From: Acidobacteriota bacterium
GTDB lineage: Bacteria > Acidobacteriota > Blastocatellia > Pyrinomonadales > Pyrinomonadaceae
Assembly (NCBI GenBank): GCA_020853255.1
Contig: JADYZI010000492.1
Span: forward strand, 1 to 9,669
Reading direction: 5' to 3'
Length of the DNA stretch: 9,669 bases
In this document: positions 1-5,970 of the stretch, piece after piece
Layout: every line of letters starts with the position of its first letter
How positions within the stretch are numbered: the stretch's first letter is position 1
Made by a program: the position numbers and the translations under genes
The notes under the pieces: generated by a model
What the model saw: the letters and a program-made list of their open reading frames with translations, nothing else
Told to the model about the DNA's origin: nothing
Database searches by the model: none

Positions 1-106
1 AAAAGAACGAAAGATAAATGTCCTTCAGGACCGGCTTCTTGTCGTAAAACTTGCTGACCTTGACCATCGAAAAGATGATCTTGTTTGGTTCGTTATTATT
101 GCTCAT
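1..106 (-). CDS. ettA: Energy-dependent translational throttle protein EttA, N-terminal fragment (ABC-F ATPase)
   Basis: Only the first 35 codons are in the window; the gene continues beyond the left edge. The reading from the ATG at 106-104 begins MSNNNEPNKIIF and continues with SMVKVSKFYDKKPVLKDIYL then SFF. The phrase 'VLKDIYLSFF' matches the stretch just before the Walker A motif in EttA-type ABC-F proteins (E. coli EttA has 'ILKNISLSFF'). EttA binds the ribosomal E site and gates entry into elongation according to the ATP/ADP ratio; this is family knowledge, and no ATPase motif is visible here. No Shine-Dalgarno sequence precedes the ATG, and the 15 bases upstream are A/T-rich. The gene is divergent from the SLC13 permease gene. 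Another ABC-F paralogue (such as Uup) is possible but fits the 'LSFF' motif less well. Confidence 0.78.
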   Translation of the reverse strand, partial: MSNNNEPNKIIFSMVKVSKFYDKKPVLKDIYLSFF

Positions 107-223
107 GAGTTAAAATCAAACTTAATATATTATCACCTGGCTAAAGTAATAAGAAACTCTGGGCCGGATAATGCCGCAGGGCTTTGAATCCGCAACGCGC
201 TCAATTTACACTTAAGGTTTTTG
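107..223. promoter_or_regulatory. Divergent intergenic promoter region (ettA / SLC13 permease)
   Basis: This 117-bp gap must hold the promoters for both flanking genes. On the minus strand two overlapping -10-like boxes lie at 124-129 (TATATT) and 127-132 (TAATAT, preceded by TGn as an extended -10). They would give a leader of roughly a dozen bases for ettA. On the plus strand TTGAAT (184-189) and TACACT (207-212) have 17-bp spacing, but each matches the consensus at only 4 of 6 positions. The permease start is better supported by AAGG at 214-217, six bases before the ATG at 224. The hexamers were matched by eye. Confidence 0.35.
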
Positions 224-2032
224 ATGGAAAGCCACCTTATATTGACGCTCGTCATCCTGGCGGTTGCGCTGATCGTGTTTTTGACCGATCGGCTTTCGTC
301 GGAGCTTGTGGCGTTGTTGGTCGCCGTGGCGCTTGCGATCACCGGCGTCCTTACGCCTCAAGAGGCTTTGTCGGGCTTCAGCACGACTGCGGTCATTACA
401 ATAATGGCGGTCTTTATCCTGGCCGAAGCACTTCGGCGGTCCGGTGTTTCAGACCAGGTCGGGCAGCTTCTGTTAAAGATCGGTGGAAAGGGTGAGGTTC
501 GTCTGACGGTCATCGTGATGATGGCCGGTGCGTTTCTTTCTTTGTTCATGAACAATATCGCCGCGGCGGCAGTGCTGCTGCCGGCGGCCTCGGGTGCGGC
601 GAAAAAGGCGGGTGTGAATACATCTCGGATACTGATGCCGCTCGCGTTCGGCACCATTCTCGGCGGCACCGCCACGCTTCTTACGACGGCGAATATTGTC
701 ATCAATTCACTCCTTGTTGACCGCGGGCTTCATTCATTCAGCGTCACCGATTTCGCATGGGTCGGCGTGCCGGTGACGATCGCCGGCGCTGTCTATATGG
801 CGCTCTTTGGCAGACGGCTGTTGAAAGGCGAATCGCAGATCGAACGCACGCAAGCACCAAATACGAAAGATAGTTCCGATCTTGTCGCGGCATATTCGCT
901 TGGCCAGAACCTGTTTCGTGCCCGCGTTCCCGACAATTCATTTCTGACGGGAAAAACACTTGCCGAAAGTACGCTTCGGGAAAAATTTGGCGTCAGCGTA
1001 GTAGCCATCGAACGCGGCGGACGACGGATCGTGGCTCCGTCGCCGAGTACCGAGATAAAGGATGACGACATACTCGTGCTTGAAGGCAACCTGGAAGATT
1101 TCCGCAAGCGCGACGTCGAGCCCTATATGGAATTTCTTCCGACATCGCGCTGGCAGGAAAGCGATCTGCGTTCGGCAGTCGTGACGGTCGTCGAGGCAAT
1201 GCTCGCTCCGCGTTCGCGGCTGATCGGCGAAACGCTTCGCGACGCAAATTTCCGTGAAAAATATGGGCTGAATGTGCTTGCGATCTGGCGGCGAGACTCT
1301 GAGATAACATTTGGGCTTGCAGATGAGCCGCTGCAATTTGGAGACGCAATTTTACTTCAAGGCAGAACGGAGCGAATACGAATAGCGGCGTCGGACCCGG
1401 ACCTTATTGTGCTGACGCCAAAGGACGAAACGGCGGTCGTTCCCGGCAAAGGTAAAGCGGCATTTTTGATATTCGTTCTTACGCTGCTGCTTGCGGCAAC
1501 GATGCCGGCAATGACCGGCCCGATCATGCTTGGCGGAGCTCTTGTGATGATGCTGACCGGCATTTTGACGACCGATCAGGCTTGGTCGTCAATGGGTTGG
1601 CGGAGCGTTTTTCTGGTCGCCGGAATGCTGCCGATGGGCATCGCTCTTTCGAAAACGAACGCGGCCGCATTGCTCGCCTCGCACATGGTCGCTGCCATCG
1701 GCGGCTTTGGTTCGCTTGCGCTGCTTGCCTCGCTCTTTCTTGTGACGGCATTGCTTGTCCAAACAGTAAACGGAGCGGTCGTCGCGACCGTCATGGGCCC
1801 GCTGGCTATCAGCATCGCCGAACAATCCGGCATTGATCCGCGGGCATTGGCGATGGGCGTCGCCGTCGCCGCGTCAATGGCGTTTATCACACCGCTCGGC
1901 CATCCGGTCAACGTCCTCGTAATGGGCCCCGGCGGCTACAGCTTCCGCGATTTCGTCCGCGTCGGCCTCCCAATGGCCGCGATATTATTCGTTGTCTCAA
2001 TGACGTTCCTTTATTTATTTTGGATGCGCTAA
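224..2032 (+). CDS. SLC13/DASS-type permease with two internal RCK_C (TrkA_C) domains
   Basis: A 602-residue inner-membrane protein of the ion-transporter superfamily, predicted to be a Na+- or H+-coupled carrier of anions such as sulfate or dicarboxylates; the substrate cannot be read from the sequence. Hydrophobic helices occupy residues 5-70 and 95-200. Two RCK_C domains follow (about 225-297 and 315-388), each with the pattern 'F..A/G.TL...FREK(Y/F)G..V.AI.R' ending 'DD/GD.(I/L)LL/LEG'. A second helical bundle spans 410-602. Family signatures are 'FMNNIAAAAVLLP' (108-120), 'FGTILGGTATLLTTAN' (142-157), 'QTVNGAVVATVMGP' (513-526) and 'FITPLGHPVNVLVMGPGGY' (554-572). The central double RCK_C is typical of bacterial SLC13 permeases and probably senses a cytosolic ligand. 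TTG at 221 also opens the frame, but the ATG at 224 has AAGG six bases upstream and is preferred. The gene stands alone, convergent with the TonB receptor gene. Confidence 0.9.
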   Translation: MESHLILTLVILAVALIVFLTDRLSSELVALLVAVALAITGVLTPQEALSGFSTTAVITIMAVFILAEALRRSGVSDQVGQLLLKIGGKGEVRLTVIVMMAGAFLSLFMNNIAAAAVLLPAASGAAKKAGVNTSRILMPLAFGTILGGTATLLTTANIVINSLLVDRGLHSFSVTDFAWVGVPVTIAGAVYMALFGRRLLKGESQIERTQAPNTKDSSDLVAAYSLGQNLFRARVPDNSFLTGKTLAESTLREKFGVSVVAIERGGRRIVAPSPSTEIKDDDILVLEGNLEDFRKRDVEPYMEFLPTSRWQESDLRSAVVTVVEAMLAPRSRLIGETLRDANFREKYGLNVLAIWRRDSEITFGLADEPLQFGDAILLQGRTERIRIAASDPDLIVLTPKDETAVVPGKGKAAFLIFVLTLLLAATMPAMTGPIMLGGALVMMLTGILTTDQAWSSMGWRSVFLVAGMLPMGIALSKTNAAALLASHMVAAIGGFGSLALLASLFLVTALLVQTVNGAVVATVMGPLAISIAEQSGIDPRALAMGVAVAASMAFITPLGHPVNVLVMGPGGYSFRDFVRVGLPMAAILFVVSMTFLYLFWMR

Positions 2033-2034
2033 CG

Positions 2035-2073
2035 GGCAGCCCGTCCAACAAACTTTAGTTTGTTGAACCTGCC
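2035..2073. terminator. Hairpin between convergent genes; possible bidirectional terminator or dispersed palindromic repeat
   Basis: A perfect 8-bp inverted repeat CAACAAAC-TTTA-GTTTGTTG (2046-2065) starts 14 bp after the permease stop. It is enclosed by a second pair, GGCAG (2035-2039) and CTGCC (2069-2073), giving a two-step stem. It lies between two convergent genes, where a bidirectional terminator is expected. The stem is A/T-rich and no U-tract follows on either strand, so it is not a textbook Rho-independent terminator. A REP-like dispersed element is the main alternative. The rest of the 105-bp gap shows nothing clear. Confidence 0.4.
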
Positions 2074-2137
2074 ATCAAACCACAAACGCAGAGAATCGCG
2101 CCGCGTCGTATTTTGATCTAGATCGCAGTTTCGCAAT

Positions 2138-4444
2138 TCACTTTCCCCCAAGCCCAACCCGAATCCCAACCCGAACAAAAGTCGGTGAAGCGACGGTGCG
2201 GACTGGTGTCAGGCCGATGTCGTAGCGGGAGTTGAAAACATTCTCTGCGGCGGCAAAAACTTCGATGCCGCGACGCACGCGATATGCCGCGGTTGCGTCC
2301 ATCGTGAAATATGGCCGCAGGCGGAGCGTGTTCTGGTCGTCTTCCCATTGGGCGTCGGAGATCCGCGATTGGACGCCGAATGAAAAACGTGTCGGCGGTC
2401 GATAGTTTAGTTGAAAGGTCATCTGCTGGCGCGGTATTTGAGGAAGGAACTTTCCTATCAGTGCAGGATTTGCGGGAAATTCGGTCACGCGGGAATCGGC
2501 GAAAAGATAGCTTGTGGAAAATCGCAGATCACGGCGGATCGCGAATTCGGCGTCAAGCTCTAATCCGCGCGTTTGTGTTTCGCCAAGATTTTGCCGGCGG
2601 CGGGTTATAAGATTCGGCGTTGCGTTCAGAGTGACGCTTACCACAGGGTCGGAAACGGTTGTGGCGAACACATTACCGCGAAGACTCAAGCGACCCGCGA
2701 TAGCCGTTAAATTAACTCCGCCTTCGAATGTGTTTGCGTTCTCGGCCCGCAAGTTCTCGTTAGGCTGCGTGACAGTATTACCAACGCGGAAACCGCGATA
2801 GAGTTCGTTCAAAGTCGGAGCGCGGAACGAGCGTGTGTAAGCGCCGTAAACCGATGCGCTTTCATTTATCTGATAGATCGCCGCGACACGCGGGCTGAAC
2901 ACGGTCTCGCTCCGGTCGGGAAATAAAGTATCTGATGATACCCCGGTCGTAAGCGAACGAGTTGCCGAATGTGCATCAAAGTTTTTCCAAGCGTCGATCC
3001 GTGCGCCAAGATTCACGCTCAATTTTCTCGTGACCGCCCAAAGGTCCTGGATAAAGATCGCATTCGTCCTCTCGCTTCCGCCCGAACCGGAAACCGAAGT
3101 TGCACGGCCGCCAAAATACCCAACCTCATCGCTAAAACCGCGAACCTCGCGCGTTTCAAACGATGCGGAAAGCGTGTGCGAACTGATCGGTTTTGTCCAA
3201 AAAACGCTCGCGCCGGCGGCCTGTGACGGGACACGCTGGAGACGCGAAAGCGTTTCGGAATTGCGGTCGGCGGAGACGGCGGAAAACGTCTGGTCATAAA
3301 CCTGTGTTTCGATAAACGCTCGAAATCGGAACTCGCCGGCCGTTTGATGAAAAATGTCCGCTCCGCCAGCGGCTTGACGAAAGTAGGTCTTGTTATAGGT
3401 CAACGAAGTCCCGTTGTCGCGGCGTTCGTCAAAAAGATTGCCGCGAAGAAACAAGCGGGCCGTGCCGCCGCTTGGGTTCCTATTACCTGCCGACACGAGC
3501 GGCCCTGAGCCAAACTTCCGCTCGATCGAAAATATGCTGTTATTGTGTCTGCTATTCGCTCGCGTGTCCGCGAGGCCGCGTTCTTCTTTCGCGACTGGAA
3601 TGTAACCAAGCGTCTGAAACGTCTCTGCTGCGAGGTCAAAACGCCAGCCGTGTCGCATGAGCGAGGTATAAAGGCTTCCGTCGTAGGTGTTCTGCAAACC
3701 GGCCGAAGCTCGGAAATTGAATAGGTCAGCATTCTCGTCCCTAGGCGTGAGATTCACCGCGCCGCTCAAACCGCCCGACCCATAAAGCGAACTCGCACCG
3801 CCGCGAAGGACCTCGGCCTGCTCGACCGCGATCAACGGCACACGCGACCAATACGTCCAGCCGCCAAACGCATCGTTCAGCGAAAGCCCGTCAAACAAAA
3901 CCGCCGCCCGCGATGCTCCGCTGCCGGAAATGCCGCGAAGGTTCGCACCTTGCGCAGTCGGATTCGTCGTCCGGCTTCCGCTGCGGCGAAAAAGCGTAAA
4001 TCCTGCGATCTGGCGCAGGCTATCATCGACAGCCTGCGCGGCGGTTGAATTCAGATCATCACGCGTCAGCACGACCACGCTTGCCGGTGTTTCGCTTAGC
4101 CGAGTCTCATTACGTGTGATCGACACCTTCACATCATTGACCAGAAATGGCTCAAGTACTATGCTGAGCGGCGATGCCGTTTGCTGGTTCACGATCTGCG
4201 AATAGCTTCCGAAACCATTGGCGGTAACAAGCAGCAGCCGATTTGCCGCGCCGTTCAACACGAACGAAAATTTTCCTTCCGCGTCTGTGTTGTTTATCGA
4301 TTCGACACGCGGTCCGTTCAGCAGCTTCACCTTCGCCGTAACGATCGCCGCGCCATCGCGGTCAATTACAACGCCGGTGATAACTTGCGCGGAAACGCCC
4401 ATTGCAAGAAATAGCAGCAGCGATGCGGAAGAAATAAGACGCAC
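2138..4444 (-). CDS. TonB-dependent outer-membrane receptor with N-terminal carboxypeptidase-regulatory-like domain
   Basis: A 768-residue outer-membrane active transporter energised by TonB-ExbBD; the ligand (siderophore, cobalamin or glycan) cannot be assigned. Residues 1-19 are a signal peptide ending 'GVSA' before Q20. Residues 20-98 are a beta-sandwich regulatory-like domain ('ITGVVIDRDGAAI', 'TDAEGKFSF'). The plug spans about 110-235 and starts with a TonB-box-like stretch and 'ETPASVVVLTRDDL', then shows 'NLRGISGSGASRAAVLFDG' and 'EVLRGGASSLYGSGGLSGAV'. The remainder is the barrel, with alternating strand segments such as 'AYTRSFRAPTLNELYRG' and the late signature 'FAAAENVFNSRYDIG'. 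The C-terminus is 'VGLGGK' rather than an aromatic residue. The start is GTG at 4444-4442, chosen because it gives a complete signal peptide; there is no Shine-Dalgarno sequence. A TACAAT box at 4451-4456 (minus) ends six bases before the start, which suggests a leaderless message. Confidence 0.92.
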   Translation of the reverse strand: MRLISSASLLLFLAMGVSAQVITGVVIDRDGAAIVTAKVKLLNGPRVESINNTDAEGKFSFVLNGAANRLLLVTANGFGSYSQIVNQQTASPLSIVLEPFLVNDVKVSITRNETRLSETPASVVVLTRDDLNSTAAQAVDDSLRQIAGFTLFRRSGSRTTNPTAQGANLRGISGSGASRAAVLFDGLSLNDAFGGWTYWSRVPLIAVEQAEVLRGGASSLYGSGGLSGAVNLTPRDENADLFNFRASAGLQNTYDGSLYTSLMRHGWRFDLAAETFQTLGYIPVAKEERGLADTRANSRHNNSIFSIERKFGSGPLVSAGNRNPSGGTARLFLRGNLFDERRDNGTSLTYNKTYFRQAAGGADIFHQTAGEFRFRAFIETQVYDQTFSAVSADRNSETLSRLQRVPSQAAGASVFWTKPISSHTLSASFETREVRGFSDEVGYFGGRATSVSGSGGSERTNAIFIQDLWAVTRKLSVNLGARIDAWKNFDAHSATRSLTTGVSSDTLFPDRSETVFSPRVAAIYQINESASVYGAYTRSFRAPTLNELYRGFRVGNTVTQPNENLRAENANTFEGGVNLTAIAGRLSLRGNVFATTVSDPVVSVTLNATPNLITRRRQNLGETQTRGLELDAEFAIRRDLRFSTSYLFADSRVTEFPANPALIGKFLPQIPRQQMTFQLNYRPPTRFSFGVQSRISDAQWEDDQNTLRLRPYFTMDATAAYRVRRGIEVFAAAENVFNSRYDIGLTPVRTVASPTFVRVGIRVGLGGK

Positions 4445-4578
4445 GTGAAAATTGTAACTGAGGTGATCGAACGAGGAAACGCGGGGGGTTTGAATGACAA
4501 CCTTATGAAGCCATTTCAGTTCCCATCAAAAGGACGATCTTATGTGATTCTGGATCCTTCATCGACATACATAATAAC
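4445..4578. other. Intergenic gap between parE-like toxin and TonB receptor gene
   Basis: This 134-bp gap separates the toxin stop from the receptor start, both on the minus strand. It contains a TACAAT -10-like hexamer at 4451-4456 on the minus strand, six bases before the receptor GTG; the best -35 candidates at 16-18 bp spacing are poor (TTTCCT, 4474-4479). I find no hairpin with a U-tract that would end the toxin-antitoxin transcript, no recognisable riboswitch and no credible small gene. Confidence 0.4.
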
Positions 4579-4908
4579 CTACGGCACCGAGCCTGGATCT
4601 TGAAGTTCCGCGGTAATATCCATGCCGCCGTGCATCACGCGCCATACATCAATTTGATGCTCGGTCTCGATGTAGAAGATAAGGAACGGAAATTTCGTCA
4701 TCGGCCAGAAACGGATCCCGGCTAAACCAGGTTCATATCCATATCTCGGCGAGCCTGTTTCGGGAAATTGGGATATGTGGCCGATAGCACGATCAAAGTC
4801 GGACAGGAAATCCACCGCGACATCGATACCGGCGGTTGCCAGATAGGGATCGCACGCACGATCGAGATCGTCCTCGGCCAAGACGCGAGGGACGACGGGT
4901 TTGCTCAT
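4579..4908 (-). CDS. Type II toxin of the RelE/ParE superfamily
   Basis: A 109-residue protein, the expected size for a ParE-like toxin. Family features are a helical N-terminal half ('DLDRACDPYLATAGIDVAVDFL', 14-35), then 'FPETGSPR' (48-55), 'GIRFWPMTKFPFLIFYIE' (64-81) and 'IDVWRVMHGGMDITAEL' (86-102). The last corresponds to the 'vlRVlHgrRDi' end of ParE proteins, but the position usually Arg just before 'DI' is Met97 here. ParE toxins usually poison DNA gyrase and RelE toxins cleave mRNA in the ribosome; the sequence alone does not decide between them, though the paired ParD-like antitoxin favours the ParE branch. The start codon overlaps the antitoxin stop as ATGA (4908-4905), so the two are translationally coupled. 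Its repression depends on the antitoxin promoter. Confidence 0.85.
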   Translation of the reverse strand: MSKPVVPRVLAEDDLDRACDPYLATAGIDVAVDFLSDFDRAIGHISQFPETGSPRYGYEPGLAGIRFWPMTKFPFLIFYIETEHQIDVWRVMHGGMDITAELQDPGSVP

Positions 4909-5144
4909 TTCCTTTTCGTTTTTACTCGCTCACGCATTTTCTCGAAATACTCAGCGTTCCAAACCGTTTCACTAACGGGTGACGCGGCACCCTCGAGAAG
5001 CAGTTCTCTCAGCCGCACGCGGTCCTTTTCTTTCCGCAAGAGCTCCCGCATATACTCGCTGCTGCTTACATAATCGCCGTCAGTAACCTGCGAATCTACA
5101 AAAGACCGCAATTCTTCAGGCAAAGATATGTTCATCGTGCTCAT
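4905..5144 (-). CDS. ParD-type ribbon-helix-helix antitoxin
   Basis: A 79-residue protein with a ribbon-helix-helix DNA-binding N-terminus: strand 'TMNISLP' (3-9), helix 'EELRSFVDSQV' (10-20), then 'DGDYVSSSEYMRELLRKEKD' (22-41), the usual 'Y.s.SEyvReliR' pattern of ParD antitoxins. The C-terminal half (about 45-79), rich in charged residues and with 'NAEYFEKMRERVKTKRK', would wrap around and neutralise the toxin. It is the first gene of the toxin-antitoxin pair and probably represses its own promoter through the palindrome at 5163-5179. ATG at 5144 is the start used; a second in-frame ATG at 5135 (Met4) is possible. Neither has a clear Shine-Dalgarno sequence, and the predicted -10 is so close that the message may begin at or near the ATG. 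Confidence 0.87.
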   Translation of the reverse strand: MSTMNISLPEELRSFVDSQVTDGDYVSSSEYMRELLRKEKDRVRLRELLLEGAASPVSETVWNAEYFEKMRERVKTKRK

Positions 5145-5150
5145 ACAAGG

Positions 5151-5179
5151 AAATTAGCATGTTTGGCAAACTTTGCCAA
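5151..5179 (-). promoter_or_regulatory. Predicted promoter of the parDE-like operon
   Basis: Read on the minus strand, TTGGCA (5174-5179) and TAATTT (5151-5156) are spaced by exactly 17 bp, and TGC directly before the -10 makes it an extended -10. Transcription would start at about 5144-5146, at the antitoxin ATG itself, which fits the lack of a ribosome-binding site. The -35 and most of the spacer lie inside the operator palindrome. Confidence 0.6.
5163..5179. promoter_or_regulatory. Operator palindrome of the toxin-antitoxin operon
   Basis: TTGGCAAA-C-TTTGCCAA is a perfect 8+1+8 inverted repeat located 18 bp upstream of the antitoxin start. It covers the predicted -35 hexamer, so bound ribbon-helix-helix antitoxin (or the antitoxin-toxin complex) would block RNA polymerase, the usual autoregulation of ParDE operons. 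It lies beyond the stop of the upstream GIY-YIG gene. As RNA it could also form a hairpin, but no U-tract follows. Confidence 0.65.
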
Positions 5180-5197
5180 TCGCTTTAAATCCACCTA

Positions 5198-5599
5198 CTA
5201 AGTGTGTTTCGTATATTTGGGCAAGCATCCGAACTTACATCGATACAAACGATGGAGTTCCTCTTCGGCGGCCGCGGGACGATCAGTAACCGCCCAACGA
5301 ACAATAACGGTATTCAAGTCTTCATTGGATCGAATTAGTGAGCCGGACGAATGTGGAGCTTTACCCCGTACAAGCCCTTGCCTAACGCGCCAACGAAGAT
5401 CAGACGCTTTCCCGATCGTTAAGCATTCATCCGAATGCGTGTGTTTCGCCTCGTAAACGCCGGGTGTCTTGTTTGGAATTGTGACGCCGCCATCTCGTTC
5501 GAGAAGTGCAATCGAGGCCCAAGAAGTCCATTCGCTCCAGTTCAAAGTGATTGTAGGAATGTCGATTGTCTGTTCTTTGGTCACCGGCATATTGATCAT
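5198..5599 (-). CDS. GIY-YIG-like nuclease-fold protein
   Basis: A 133-residue protein. The C-terminal two-thirds match the GIY-YIG fold: 'GVYEAKH' (47-53, the GIY element), 'CLTIGKASDLRWRV' (59-72, the YIG element as TIG plus a helix with candidate catalytic Arg71), an acidic cluster 'AAAEEELHRLY' (109-119) supplying the candidate metal-binding Glu, and a terminal 'FGCLPKYT' (123-130) equivalent to the usual 'g.lP.yN'. The second motif Tyr is Thr and the final Asn is Thr, so activity may be altered. The first 45 residues ('LNWSEWTSWASIALLE') are not recognised. The ATG at 5599 overlaps the BRCT gene stop as ATGA (5599-5596) and is chosen over a TTG at 5647 lying deep inside that gene; an ATG at 5590 is also possible. 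Its job is probably DNA cleavage or binding coupled to the BRCT partner; this is inference. Confidence 0.7.
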   Translation of the reverse strand: MINMPVTKEQTIDIPTITLNWSEWTSWASIALLERDGGVTIPNKTPGVYEAKHTHSDECLTIGKASDLRWRVRQGLVRGKAPHSSGSLIRSNEDLNTVIVRWAVTDRPAAAEEELHRLYRCKFGCLPKYTKHT

Positions 5600-5955
5600 C
5601 TGGATTCTAGAAACGCGATAAACCCTGATTCGTCGGTAATCAGACAATTCTGCGCTTCAGCTTTCTTTAACTTGCTCGGACCAGCATTCTCACCTGCGAT
5701 TAGCAACGCCAATTCTTTGGTAACAACATCTTTAACAACAAAGCCCGCAGTTGAAGCCAACTCAACAAGTCGTTCCTTATCTGATTTGTTGAAACCCGTG
5801 AAGCAAACTTCAGGCAACCTTGTTCGCTGTCGTGATGATTGTTTATCGAGTTCATTGACAATTCGCCAGCCTTCGGCTTCGCTTAATTGATCAATCTCAT
5901 TTCTAGAAAGATCGGTCCTCGATAACAATATCGCTGCTAGTCTTTCACTCGGCAT
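5596..5955 (-). CDS. Small BRCT-domain protein
   Basis: A 119-residue protein with a single C-terminal BRCT domain (about 46-118), resembling those of bacterial NAD-dependent DNA ligase and DEDDh exonuclease-BRCT proteins. It shows 'LPEVCFTGF' (47-55, the FTG turn), a helix 'DKERLVELASTAGF' (59-72), 'VVTKELALLIAGENAGPSKL' (77-96, the 'vt..tdlLv.g...SK...A' pattern) and 'CLITDESGFIAFL' (104-116). The N-terminal 40 residues are predicted helical and unrecognised ('SRNEIDQLSEAEGW', 17-30). BRCT domains bind DNA ends or partner proteins and are not enzymes, so it may position the GIY-YIG protein encoded next, whose ATG overlaps its stop. ATG at 5955 is supported by GAGGTGG at 5962-5968, one of the few clear Shine-Dalgarno sites here. 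It starts 15 bp after the menC stop. Local GC is low. Confidence 0.78.
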   Translation of the reverse strand: MPSERLAAILLSRTDLSRNEIDQLSEAEGWRIVNELDKQSSRQRTRLPEVCFTGFNKSDKERLVELASTAGFVVKDVVTKELALLIAGENAGPSKLKKAEAQNCLITDESGFIAFLESR

Positions 5956-5961
5956 GACAAA

Positions 5962-5968
5962 CCACCTC
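5962..5968 (-). promoter_or_regulatory. Ribosome-binding site of the BRCT gene
   Basis: GAGGTGG on the minus strand lies six bases before the ATG at 5955, inside the 15-bp gap after the menC stop. It fixes the BRCT start and stands out because most other starts in the window have no such site. Confidence 0.7.
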
Positions 5969-5970
5969 GA

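Noticed and set aside
184..495. 103-codon plus-strand frame overlapping the start of the permease gene.
   Set aside because: Overlaps in a different frame with the well-supported permease gene and has no protein features.
2115..2124. Perfect 10-bp palindrome GATCTAGATC between the convergent genes.
   Set aside because: Short palindromes of this size occur by chance, and nothing around it suggests a binding site or a terminator.
4550..4599. Repeated CTGGATC (4550-4556 and 4593-4599) as possible insertion target repeats around the toxin end.
   Set aside because: Only seven identical bases, with no inverted repeats or transposase gene nearby.
5600..5647. Alternative TTG start adding 16 residues to the GIY-YIG protein.
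   Set aside because: It lies deep within the BRCT gene; the ATG at 5599 with the 4-bp stop overlap is the typical coupled arrangement.
5435..5890. 151-codon open frame on the plus strand antisense to the BRCT and GIY-YIG genes.
   Set aside because: No recognisable domain, low-complexity composition, and it lies opposite two genes with clear domains and overlapping start/stop structure.
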